The notes below the pieces were generated by a model that searched no databases, had not been told where the DNA came from, and worked only from the letters and a program-made list of their open reading frames with translations. Of a stretch of DNA of 64,000 bases, positions 33,923 to 47,500 are shown piece by piece. Position numbers and translations under genes: made by a program. This DNA comes from Plasmodium malariae (lineage: Eukaryota > Apicomplexa > Aconoidasida > Haemosporida > Plasmodiidae): contig NC_041780.1 in the NCBI RefSeq assembly GCF_900090045.1, positions 514,501 to 578,500 of the forward strand, given 5' to 3'. The number at the start of each line of letters is the position of its first letter. The first letter of the stretch is position 1.

Positions 33923-35555
33923 ATTGTATATTTTACCAAAAGCAGCTAAACAAAGTTTTATATTAAATTTTTTCAAAGAAAAAAAAAAAAAAAAAAGGAA
34001 AAAGTGAAAAAGAAGGAAAACAAGAACGTAAAAAAGGAGGAAAATTAAAACGTAAAAAAGGAGGAAAATAAGAAAGTAAAAAAGAAGGAAAACAAGTAAA
34101 AAACAAAATTAAAAAATAAAACAGAAATAAAACAGTATAATAAAAAGCTTAATATTTGGAAGTTTTAACAAAACATCTTGAGGTTATATTTTTTTTACCT
34201 TCATTTTCTTTATTTTTCCTTGTTAACATTTGCTCTCTTTTTCATATAAAAAAAGTGTTTTAAGCATGTACTTATGTATACATATGTTTACAATTTTTCC
34301 CTTTCATTTTGTAAAAATATAATTTATTAATTTCAAAAAAATATGATAAAATTTGTGAAAGGAATTTAAATACAGGCTTATTTGTATGTGCTCCTGAGAA
34401 ATTTTTTTTTGGTACATAATTTTTTTTTTTTTTTTTTCCTGAATAAGCAATATTATCTTATTTTGTTTTGTATAACTTAATTTTTTTTTTTTTTTTTTTT
34501 AGCATATTATGTAATATATAGTATGCTACGTTACGTTGTGTTATTTTATTTTATTTTATGTTTTATTTTTTACTTGAAAATTTTTCTGTTAAGGCAGATA
34601 ACGAAAAGTATATCTTTCTGTTCTTTAGAGAAAATAGGAGTTTCTTTTTTTTTACTCCACTTATTAGTAGGAATACGTATACGAGCATATGAATATATAT
34701 ATATATACACATATACATATATATATGCATGTATGCTTGTATACACATATTTGTTTATTTTTTAATTTTTAATAAAATGAATTTTATAATATTTATTTGT
34801 AGCTATATAAAATAATTCCTTTTATTAATTAATTTGCCTTCTTGGCCTTTTTATTTTTCTCTCTTTTTTTTTTTTTGTTGTAAAATTGTTCTAAAGTATA
34901 TTAACCCTAAAAATAGTTTTATAAGTAATATACAACAATATATGTTTGAAGACATACATTATATTCGCTCATTTTGCAATATAATATGTTTGCTTAATTA
35001 AATGTGTAAGGTTTTGCATTCATATTTGTACATATTATACAAGAAAGAGAATTTCTTTTTCTTTTTTTTCCTCATTGTGGTGTATGCCTTCTTACTAATA
35101 AGGAGCATCCTTTGTTTTATACGACATATTTTTTTAGCATGTGCAGATCTTTTTTTTTTTTTTTTTTCAAATCATTTACATTTGATATGTATGGAGAGTA
35201 ATGTTACTTTTATTTTAAATTTCATCGTACATTTATATGTATCCATGTATGCACATATATATGCGTAACAGCTAAGATTAATTTTTTATTCTGTTCTTTT
35301 ATTCTGTTCTTTTACTCAATATTTTTACTCAATATTTTTACTCAATTTTTTTATTCACTTTTATATATTATTATTATTATTATTATGTGTTACTCCATGT
35401 TCTGGTTTTGACAAAGTACACATAAATGGTGCAGGGCAAGTGTAATCATCAGGTTAGCGCAAGTATCAACGCGTCAGTGTGTCATCGTGCCAGCTTAAGT
35501 GCAGGTACATAGACCTTGTAAAACCCATAAGTAGAACAATAATTAACTGAATGAA
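33923..35555. other. Divergent upstream region of TMEM222 and the giant gene
   Basis: AT-rich, with long poly-T runs at about 34417-34438, 34483-34500 and 35150-35167, a gtaaaaaaggaggaaaa-type repeat at about 33990-34110, and a (TTA)n at 35370-35385. Plus-strand hydrophobic ORFs at 34523-34765 and 35002-35268 come from T-rich DNA and I do not accept them. Promoters of both flanking genes should be here; no specific motif is recognised. Confidence 0.55.
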
Positions 35556-38500
35556 ATGGAAGAGAATAGAATATGCGAAAGTATAGAGTCATCTATTGAT
35601 AGCATATTATTTAATGTGCTATCGGCGGGGAAAGAGAAAAGTAAAAAAACGTTAGAAGAAATAGAAGAGATACAAATAAGTAATGAAAGAAATATGAAAA
35701 ATGAAATAAAAGAATATGAAATAGTTAGTAAGTTAATAAATGAAAGAATAGAAACTCTTCCAGATATAATAAGTCATTTTAAGGATTCAATAAAAAGTAT
35801 ATTAAATGTAGATGAAGAGGATTTACCATTATACAGTAATAAGCAGGTAGAGAATGCTGATAGTAGTAATGATATAATAAAAGACAGTAATGAATGGAGC
35901 ATTATTAGTAAGCACAACAGTGGTGAATGTTATAGCAGTAGCCGTAATGGGGATAAAATCAATAATAACAATAGCACAGAGGGGAATATGCATTTGGATC
36001 TAATGAAAAACAGTTTTATCTATGGAAATAATACTAAAAATATTATAGGTAATGATCATATAAGCAGAATAGGTAATGATAATATAAGCAGAGTAAGTAA
36101 TGATAATATAAGCAGAGTAAGTAATGATAATATAAGCAGAGTAGGTAATGGTGATATAAGCATCCAATTTTTTGGTATAAACGAGCTCACAAGTGAAAGA
36201 TTAACAACGTCATTGTCTAATGTGGGAAAGGAAGCACAAGAAGAAGCCGTACATATTGATGCGGCTCAAGTTGAAAAGGAGGAGGAAGTCACTTCAGGTG
36301 AGAGGAACCATTCCTTTGACGCTTTATATAATAGAGGCTTTTCCAAAATTAATATATCACAGTTAAAAAATAAAATTGAAAAACAACGATTGACCCTATC
36401 AGATATGAACCATTATACCATGATTAACAGCCTAAACGTTAGCAATAATGCTTTAAGAAAATTGTCGAATAGTGAAGGTTCTGTACTATTAAAAAATAAG
36501 GAGAACCATTCAATACATAACACATTATATTTAATGAAGAGAAACAATAATGAGATTAAAGTAGTACATGAGAGAAAAGCGATAACCCATTCAACTGGAA
36601 ATGAGAAAGATATAGAAATGCAGATAAATGCAAATTTGAATAATAGTAATGAAATAAAGAGAGATGATGAATGCACGTTGAGCAGTGATGTGCAGGGTTT
36701 GCTTAGTTCAAATAGGAAGAAGTTGGAAGAGGATTTTATTTTAAGGAAATCAAAAGGGAATGCTAATATTGGTAGTAGTAGTAGTAGTAGTGGCAGTGGC
36801 AGTGGCTTCACTGGTGAGGAGGACAAACATTTAAGTAATTGCGTTAGATTTTTGGATAATATAAACGAAACTAACGACAAAACATCAAATTTACAAATAT
36901 CGTATGAGAAAAATAATAGTAGTAGTTGTAGTAGTTTGAAAAAAATGAAAGAACATTTTGGTGAAATTGATTTATTATACGACTTGAAGTCCTCATCTAT
37001 ATCAGTAAAAGGAAATAATAACAAATTTTTAATTCAAAGTAGTAATTCCAAAGAGTTTAACAAAATGACAACGAGCGATGATGAATACTACTTGAGCAGT
37101 AGTGCACAAATGATAGTAAGTAATGAAGCTGAAAAAATGGATGGGTGTGTGGGAGTAAACAAAGTAAACCGAATGGATTCGCATTACTTTTCCTATGAGA
37201 GGGAGGAAGAGGGTCATATGCAGGAAGAAGTGGGTGATAGAGAAGATATGGAACACAATGAGGAACAAATAAGGGGAAAAACAAGAAAAAAAAAAAAATT
37301 TATAGAAACTGGAAAAGAGAGTAATGATATAATTCTGGGAAATGGAACGGAAGAAAGAAGGAAGGACAGTTTATTCCTTAACAACATTCAGAGTAGTAAT
37401 ACATCATGTAAAGAGAATAGTTATAGCAGTCTTAGCAATGATTTATTACTGCACAATAATATAAGCAGTATGTTGTATTATAGTGAGAACGAAATATTAA
37501 ACTATACGGTTAAAAAAAGATATTCAAGTAAGGTGAAAAATGTAGTTAATGTGAGAGAAGTTTTACTAAGATTTACAAAGGTTCGGATAGGAAAGAATTT
37601 CAAAGGAATGATTGAAAATTATGAGAAGTTCTACATATGCTATTGTGTTCCAGTTACCTACAAAACTCTACCTAACAGTAGTATATATTGTCAAAAAAGG
37701 GGACAAAGTTTAAATGCACATTTTTTGAGAAGTTCAAAATTAATAGAAAAAGATTTGAAGCGTGCAGATATAATTGAAAAAAAAAAAAAAAAGCCTTTTC
37801 AGAATGGTGTTGGTAAGAGCGATAAAATTATGAGTAAGTACAGAAATTTCACAGGAAATAGAAGGAGAAATATTTTAGAGAAGGATAGAGTTATATATGA
37901 CAATTGTCATGTTGAAAGTAAAAATATTGATAACAACATCATTGAGTTTTTGGAAGATGTATACCATAAGGTGAATAGTGATATTTTCGATCAAGTAGAG
38001 CACATCCCATTTTTGCTGTGCGCTGTGGTTGAAAAAAGGGGATTAGGGAAAGCGCCATTAGTGGGAGCGCTAGGAGTGAGTGCAGCGGGGGTAGGTACAA
38101 AAGTGGAGGACTCGACTTCCTGCATGCTGAAGCAGAAAAATAGAAACATTGTGAAGCTGTTGAACTACCCATTTATTATCCCCGATAATTGTGAAATACT
38201 TGGATTTGCCGAAATTCCCTTTATCCCTATGCCGAATATAGAAGTACAAATAAAAGAATTGACTATGTCTAATAATTACATCTCTGATTTTATTAAGGGC
38301 TCTTTTGTTTTATTTTATTTATATTTAAATATATTTGAAAAGGAAAGAAATGAACAAGATATTGCTCATGATAAAAGGGCATTAGTGATTGGTAGTAAAG
38401 TATTAGATGCATGGGTTTTTAGTAGTTGTTATGAAGGTATTCAAACTGATGGTGATAGTAACGAATTTAAGTACATCTCTTGTGTTGATGGCACCCATAA

Positions 38501-41500
38501 AGGGGGGAATTACAATAGTGAAGGACTTAAGAAGGAAGACGGTAATGATTGTACTGGTAGTAGCAGCAGTAGTAGCAGTAGTAATAGTAATAATAATGTT
38601 CATCTCCTTTCTGATTTAATAGAAGAGGGGCATGGCGGAGTTAGCGAATGTTCGAGACTACCAGGCAAATTGAAGTGCAACGAAGGGGAGAATAACACTG
38701 TAGTAGGGTCAGTGAAAGATGTGGAAGTAGATGAAGAAAAAAATGATATGAAAGATAAAAAGGATGAAGCGAATAGGAACGTCATCCAAGTTAACGAAGT
38801 CAGCCAAATAAACCAAATCAACGAAGTAAAACAAATCAACGAAGTAAACCAAATCAACGAAGTAAACCAAATCAACGAAGTAAACCAAATCAACGAAGTA
38901 AACCAAGTAAGCGAAATCAGCGAAGAAGGGGAGGAAGTGCTTTACATATACATAGACAAGATTGTAAATTTGTCCAAGAGAGTTTTCGAAAATTTGTCTA
39001 TATGTGTAAGATTTTATAAAGATGAGAAATATTCGTATAAAAGTTTCATCTTAAAAGAGGAAAAATTCTTTGACATATTACTATTTTCTAAAAGAAGGTT
39101 AAAAGATATACATGAAGTAATTATAGAAATATGGTCCGAGTGTGAGAGGAAAGAAGGGAAAGATTGTATGGGTATATTAAAAATAAACATTAAAGAGATT
39201 AAAGAAAATAAGAATATTATGTATTTAGAAAAATATTTAGAATTAACATTCCGATTTTATGATGATATTAATTTCATGTTCAGAATTATTTTACTTAGAG
39301 GACTAAAACATATATATGATAATGTCATGCAATTTTGTAAGGAATATATTGAAAATAATGAAACAGATGCAAGGAATTTTTTATTAAGTGAAGACACTAA
39401 TAATAGATGTGATTCAAAAGTAGGTTCTTTTAATTCACATCTAGGAATAAGTGATTCGGGTTCTTTTCTATCCCTAAACGAGCAGTATTTTATATATGAT
39501 GAGGCACACATAAATAATAATGAATTTTATATGTACGAAATACAGAGGGAGATACTGAGAAGGGGTATCCGCAGCAGCACAATCGTTAATAACATTTTAT
39601 CCAGGAGAGAAAGCAGGTGTGTTGCGTCAGATGTAGGTGTAGGTCATGATAATGGCTACAGTGGTAACAGTAGTCACAGCGGTAACAGCGGTAACAGCGG
39701 TAACAGCGGTGGTAATAGAGATGATGATAGCGAGTGCGATAACTTTTCAGAGGTGCGTGAATATGCAGTGCGCAGTGATGTCGGTGCTAAAGCAGGGGGA
39801 TATGAAACAAACAAATGGGATGCACCTGCGGATGGAAGCCGTACTAATTTCCTCAAAATCGAACTGATTAAAGAAGAACTGCTGCTATGCGGCATGGGGG
39901 AAAGCACTGTTGATCTGTTAGTAGCCGACTTGATGAAGTGTTCCATTAAAAAGAACACTGAATATGTATTGAAGAACAATCTTGAAGAGTACATAAATAA
40001 AATATATGATAAGTGGGAAAAGCTATCAAATAAATTATTTTTAAAAAATAAGAAAAAAATGGGTTTAAATGATATATGTGAATATTTAGATGGGTTATAT
40101 CTAGATGATGATAGTTATTTAAGTAAGGAAGATTTTTTTTTATTTTTTCAAGATGTGGGTATAGTTTTTGTTGATTCTACAGTATTTGATGAGTTGTGTT
40201 TATTATTTTATGATAGAGAAAAAGAAGAAATACATTTCTCTTTATTTTCTTCTTTGATTATAAAAAAAGGAGTAGAGGAATTAAAAAATATGGTATATGG
40301 ATATGACATTTTGTTAAAATTTTTTGAATTTTTATGTGTTCATAATATTACTGTTGAATATTTAGAAAATGAATTATTTAAAATTATATTACAAAAAAAA
40401 AATTATTATTCTGAAAAAATAAAAAAAAATATTTCTACTAATGTTTTGATGGATTCAAATATTGATTGTACTAAGCCAAATGAAAATATAATAAATTTTT
40501 TAAAAAATGACGATAATATATGTTCATGTACGTCTTTACTTTTTCTTCATTCCATTCGTTTTATTTTAAAAAAATATAATAATAATGATTTTACAACATA
40601 CGATTTATTTTTTTTAGTTAAATATTTAGTGCAAAGTCAACACAATTACATTATTCCAGATATGTACATTTTTGTTAACGTTATTAAAGGGATAGAGAAA
40701 GTGAATATAACCTTCTTCTTGTGTCTATATTATATATATATGAGTCAACACCAGTGGAATAACTACAAATGTGTACGTGATAAGGAAGAAGTGGTTAATG
40801 TAGGTAGTGAAAAAGAAGTAGACACTGTGGTTGAAGGGAAAAAATCATTTTACAGGAATGATATTATTAACGTTCACAAGTATAAATTAAAAACAGATAA
40901 GTACGTCAATGGTGTGAACAAGAAGAGGGGGAAGGGTAGTCACTTTGGCAATAGCGAACCACGCAAATATAAGTGTAATCATGTAAAGAGGGAGGTAGAC
41001 GCAAAGGGGGCACGCCTGATTAGCGGTGTGAGCGCAATGAACGGTGTAGATGGTGTACCTTCCAAATACAATGACAATAACGACTCTCCTTTGTCATCTG
41101 TAGACTCCTCCGATGGTTCAAACGATGATATGTCCGAAAATGAAGGAATAAGGAACGAAACTAACGAAAATGGTGTAGATGTAAATGAACAAAGAGACGA
41201 AACTGGCTTGGTCAATAGCTACTGCTACAAAGAAAGGGAGGCAGAACGAAAGGAAAGATCATATATAAATGATATGGAACATATGGGTAAAAAAGAAAAG
41301 CTAACCATGTGTATGCTAAAAAACAATGAGAAAGATTGTAGCCCCTATGAAGAGGATACAAACGATGGGAAAAACACTGCTCAAAGAAGCCGCAATTCTG
41401 GTAAGGGGAAAATGACATTACTAATAAGAAAGGGATATGCTAATATGAAGAAAAATACTGTAAGACGAAATAGTGAACAACGTTTTCAAGATTGTGATAC

Positions 41501-44500
41501 AATTAATAGTAAGGAGTTATTGTATCATATGGGCAGATCATCCTCCATAGGTGGGTGTGGTGAGAAGGAGGAGGAACAGGAAGTGGAAGTGGACAAAACG
41601 GAAGATAAGAAGAAAAGTATTCACTGGTGTAAGCCCAGCTTTACGAACTATAAATCTGATAGGAATAGGAACTTACAATATGCAGATAATGCATGTACCT
41701 CGGATGAGCATTCACATAGATATGTTGATGTTAAAAAGGCTAATTGTGAGAACAGAAGAATATTTTCGCACTATTACGATAACAAAAATAGAAAAAATAG
41801 AAAAAAAAGAAAAAAAAGAAAAAAAAATTTAATCATGTATAGAAAAGACATACAAAAGGGCGTGAAACAGGGACTGATCATTTTGCATAGTCGAATTGTT
41901 AGCGGTTTGAGTAGTGTGGAATGTATATCTGAGTTGTTATATAATTATTTCAAGGGTACAAATAGAGAAAGAAGAAAAAAGAACAATAAAATAGAAGTGT
42001 TAAAACTGTTCGATCAGATTGGTCTCTACATATCGTACGATATTGCAGTGGGTATATTAAAATGGTATATAAAACAGACAGGTGCAAAAGAAGGAGATGA
42101 AAAGGGTGTAAACTTATCTACAAATGGTGTGAACCAGTGCAAAAAGGAAGTGGATGATAATGATGATGATAGTGATAGTGTTAGCGGTAGCAACAGTAAT
42201 GATTTTATCAGTGGAGGAATTTCACATTACACAGTTAGAACCCATATAAATAATATTAACAGAATTGTCCACAAATATTCATTTGATGAAACCATTGGAG
42301 GTATTATGTTTTCTGGTAGTGCCCTAGAATGTTTTTTTACCTTATTAAAAGAAAGAAATATAAATATAAATATATTTGCTAAGAAGAATATTTTTACCTA
42401 TACTGATTTTTATAACGAAATAGATAAACTCAAGTTGACATTTTCAAAAAATTATGTACGCCTTTTATTTTGTAATTTATTAACATATGATCTAACATCC
42501 TTTAATAGTTTGAATAGCAAGCTGATTTTTTTTGACTCTATTGAGGAGTACTGGATGAATTGGAATAAATTAAATTTTGAGTTCTATAATGCACCAAGCG
42601 TTGAAGCGAAGATAAGCAATCCACGGCTCATGCTGAATGATGTGAGGAGAAAGAGAAAGCAGTTGGCCATGTGTAGCGGTGGGGAATGCAGCAATGAGTT
42701 GAATAGCAAGAGCGTAACTAGGTTGTGCCACTTCTTTCCGCCTAGTAATGAATCACTCATAAGCAAGAAGAACTCCATTTTGAATAAAAGAAGAAGTACG
42801 AGTATGCAAAACGTTAACTTGTACGATTTTTTTTTCTTACCATTATATAGCTTGTTCTTTTACTTTTCTGAGAAGGAAATGTTGGGAGGAATTCAGTTAA
42901 TAAAATATTTTTTTATGAACATATTCAGGTATGAAATAAACTCGGTGAATATAAATGATTACATGAATAAGTATTATACTTTTTATGATTTTTTTCAAAT
43001 GTCCAAGGACATGCTATTGTACAACTACAAGCATAACGATGACGCTCTCTTTAGGGAGGATTTTCTAAGGTTGATTATACTCGTGAACAGAGGTCCTAGC
43101 AAACGCAGCAGTCGAAGTAGCTACAGCAGTTGCAGTAACCGTATACACCGTAGCAGTAGGAACGGAAAAGGGGGTGGGAAAGGAAAAGGGAAAGGGAAAG
43201 GAGTGGAGTCATCATCTAGGCTTCAAACATTAGTACAAAAAAAGAGTCATACGTTTTCAAAAAATTTTAAAAAAAATTTAAGCGTAATAACGAGAGATAT
43301 ATTAAGTCTAGAAACAAATATAGTAAGTGTGTCTAGGTCCATATTTGACATTCACCAGAGGATAGATATGCATAATGGTAGTGGCATCCACCACTACAAC
43401 AATAGTTACAGTGATGGTATGCTTCTCGACTCGGAAGGACACACGCAAAACAAGGATGACGTAATATTAAATTTTTTTAAAAAGAACAGATATGTAGTAA
43501 AATATATGCGTGAATACTTTTACGTCTTCGTTTTTTTTAGCAAAATTATGAGTAGCCGTGGCAGTAGTTGCAACGGTAATAAAAGCAGTTCTTCTCATTT
43601 GCATTTTAACCAAAAGAAAGGTTTGCTATACCTGAAGAAGTTAAAGGAATACACTTTTCAAAAAATGGCTATAGTAATGAAAGGAGAAGAGATGAGTGAC
43701 CAGTTAAGCTGCGCACCACGTGGACGTGAATGTGAACTTGAACATGTACATGTGAATTCAACTTATGAAAAAAAGTGGAAGAACGCGTTAAATTACTTTC
43801 CGTTTTTGTATCAAGAAGTGTACATATGTTATACAGCAGAAAAGTTTACAAGGAGGGAATATATGTGTGTAATTTATCCCTATCTTCTACTTTTAACAGA
43901 TTTTACCAAAAAAGTAATTCACATTTATGAACATGAGTATGTACAATTCATAAATAAAATATTTAATTTTGATTATTCTAAAAGAAGTAATCGCATTTTG
44001 TTTTTACATCGAATTGAAAATATTATGACCAGGTCAGGAAGTTTCGATTCAAAGGAATGGAACAAGATATACAGCATGTTTGAAATATTTGACATACAGG
44101 CAAACACATTTTTTTTAAATCTTTGCAATATTTTAGAGGAGCACAATTACATTTTGTCAAATATTAACGATAAAATAATTTTCAATGATAGCAGAAAAAG
44201 CTTATGGTTCATTTTCGAGGAGAGCAGCGGTGATGACACAACTGATGATGAGTACATGAATGACTACTGTGCCAGTAATGAGGGGGAAATAACAAAGAAA
44301 AGCATAAGCAGGATGAGCATAAGCGCGCGAACGAAAAAGAGAAGAAAGGGGAAATCCCCTTTAAGTATAGAACAGAAGAAAGACCTTTTTATAAAAAATT
44401 TAAAATACTTTATTTGCTTTAACAGTGTGGTGCTGTATGATTTATCAGGGTACAATCAACAATATATACACAACTATATTACGAAGGACAAGATGTTCAT

Positions 44501-47500
44501 AAAATATATTTCCCAGTTGTACATACGAATACTATTCAATGAATGTATATCAACGGGATTAAATATAAATCGATTATTTAGAAATATAAAAACAAAGAGT
44601 TCATTTATTAACATTTTGTCGAAAAATTTTAATCATATATTTTCTGAATATGACATTGATATATTTGCAAAAAAATATTCATTTGTTGTAGATATGTCAT
44701 CCCTTCATTTGAGTGCTTATCATAATATTATATCATCAAAAGATTTTTTAAAAGACCTGTACAGACAAGGTGAATATTATAATGCACAATTAAAAAAGAA
44801 ATTATTTGAATTTTTTTTAAAAAATAGTTATGTTTTTTTAAAAAATTATGAGGATAAAAAAGAAAATCAGCATTTAATATCTTGTGATAATTTTAAAAAT
44901 ATATTATCTGTTAATGGAATTTTTTTATCATGGGCAGAGTTATATGACTTTTTCCAACCCCTCAACAAGTATTGTGTTATTTATGATTATAAAAAATATG
45001 ATTGTAATAAGACAGGAAAGCCAAGTCCATATATATTGAAGGCATATATTAATGTATCAAATTTGGTTATGATAGCGGATAAATTATACACACAAGGCGA
45101 AACGTTGGCATATGATCAGGAAATGAAAAAAGAAAAGGGGGTACATAATAACGATACACAGTGGGTGTACAGTAAGGAGTTGGTAACAGTTCCTAGTAGG
45201 AATATACAAGTAGAAGGATATCGATCTGATGAACAATATCTTGAGTTAGACAGTCAGAATGGAAAAACGCATGCGTACAATGGTGTGAAAGAGGAAGAAG
45301 AGCGAGAAGGAAAAAAAAAAAAAAAAAAAAAATAGTAGTAGAAATTAAAGATATTAATGTTAAAAATGTAAAATATGGCGTAGCATGTGTAGATTCGTAC
45401 CATAACAACATGAATAAAAATAATGATCGCTTCTTTACAAAATTGAAAGTGTATGATAAAAATGAGGAGCTACAAAAAAGTGGACACTCAAAGGAGAACA
45501 GAGATAAAGAAGTTGAGCAAAGTAGAAGAGTAAAGAAAAATACATCTCTTGTGTTAATGAATAATAAGGAAGATAAGATGAAGAAGCGGCACAGCGAATC
45601 GTCCCCAAATTACGTAGTTAGTAGGGGAGAAGGACGAGAAAAAAAACAATACTGCATATTGCACAGGGGAGAGTACGTGGATGTAGCTGACACAATGGAA
45701 TGTATTAGCACAAGCGTACGGGGAAAAAAGGACGAGTATGTATACGCCAAATATAGCAAATTTACAAACATGCATTCGAATTTGTTTAAATCGTCAAGTA
45801 ATTTTTATTATAATTTCAGCTTTAACACTCTGACATTGGAGAGAGTATTATTTTTGTTATTTTTAAAAATGAGTAATTTAATGATAAAGAGAAAATTAAA
45901 ATATGAACATATATATTTTGGCATAAAGAACATACACGAAGAACATATTAAAAAGAAGGAAATGAAAAATGCTTGTGCACTGTTGTTAAACATGGGAGGA
46001 ACAGAACTAGACGATATAATTCCAGATGATTTTATTTTATATGAAAAGGATTTAAAGAATGGGATTCACTTGAACGTTTTTTGTCTAAGGAAATGGTGCA
46101 GCACACTGTTTGATGGAGTAGAAGGGAATTTTTATGAGGGGCATACAACTGAGCGGTTCTTATCAGAGGGACATTGTTCTCCCTCTATTTCCATACGTCG
46201 TTTTGTTCTTTTTTTCGAAAGAGAAAAAGGAGATATAACCTTTTCGAACTACCATTTTGTATACAATTTTGCTTATGAATGGGTGAATTATATGAACATA
46301 AAAAGTGAGTACATATGCAGAGAAGACTGTGAAAATTTGTTGAGTAAATTCTCACTGGATGATTTTGGCAAGAACGTCAGGAAGAACAGGGTGCAGCATG
46401 TCGAAGCAGGGGGAGAATCGGGAGAAGAAGTTGAAATATTTCAAATAAAGGATGACACAATAGGGCAGAATCATTTAAACGAAAAGCAGAATGAACCGAG
46501 TGGCGTGCATCATAAGGGGAGGGAACATATACAAAGAGGAGCGATAGATGGGAAAGATGTCTTTCCTACCATCTTGAAAAATAGTATTATGGAGGGACAA
46601 AGTACACCTAGCGTTCACATGATAAGAGAGAATGAAAAGGGGAAAGAGACAGGAGTAGAAATAGGCCTAGAAGCAAAAATAGCGGAAGAAGTAGCGTCTA
46701 AGGGTGGAGATGACGCATTGTATAACATAGTTTTCCGGGATGAAATGACGAAGCTGTTTGAAAAAAACATAAAGGGGAAATGGAGGAGAATACTGTTACC
46801 CATATTCGACTTAAAGGTATTTTATTTGCATCATTTTAAAATAATGATCCAGGAATTTACTGGTGTGAGTAAATTCATCCGGAAAATAACAAGCAGTTGT
46901 GAGGAAAGAAAAGGGGAAGGAGAAGGGGTAAACAATTCAAAAAAAGAAAAAAGAAGACAAAGAGAAGAAGGAATATTTTCCTTAAGCTACTTTTGTTGCT
47001 TCGGGATGCAGGAAATTCGTATCAATAACATTTTAAGTGAAAAAGGTAAATACACAAATGAGGATAAAAAGTACAGTGATATATCATGTGTCAATTATGC
47101 ACTTGAACACAAATTTTCAACAATAAGAGAAAAGGATATATTGACACTATTTGAGAAGAACAAGGAAGTTTTAAATTTAGAGTTGTTCTATAATGATAAG
47201 AAAGTAGCTGAGTCAGGTTTACATATTTTGGAGTTTTTTTCAATTATGAAAAGTAGAGTAAACAAGGATCATAAGATTCTATGTTTTGTACCATTAAATA
47301 AAGAAAGTGATAGAGACATTTTATTTTTAGATGTCGATATATACTATCAGAGGAACAAAATGTTTTCTAATTTACCGATTTTTGAAACTAAGCATGGTCA
47401 TGTTATTAATAAAAATTGTAATAATTTAGAATATATGGATAATACAAATAGCAGCCAAGTAGAACCGGTCAAGCTCATAAATCACTCTTTAAAAAAGGAT

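Noticed and set aside
36413..37024. Minus-strand hydrophobic ORF of 203 codons
   Set aside because: It is antisense to Ser/Asn/Lys-rich coding sequence of the giant gene; such shadows are expected.
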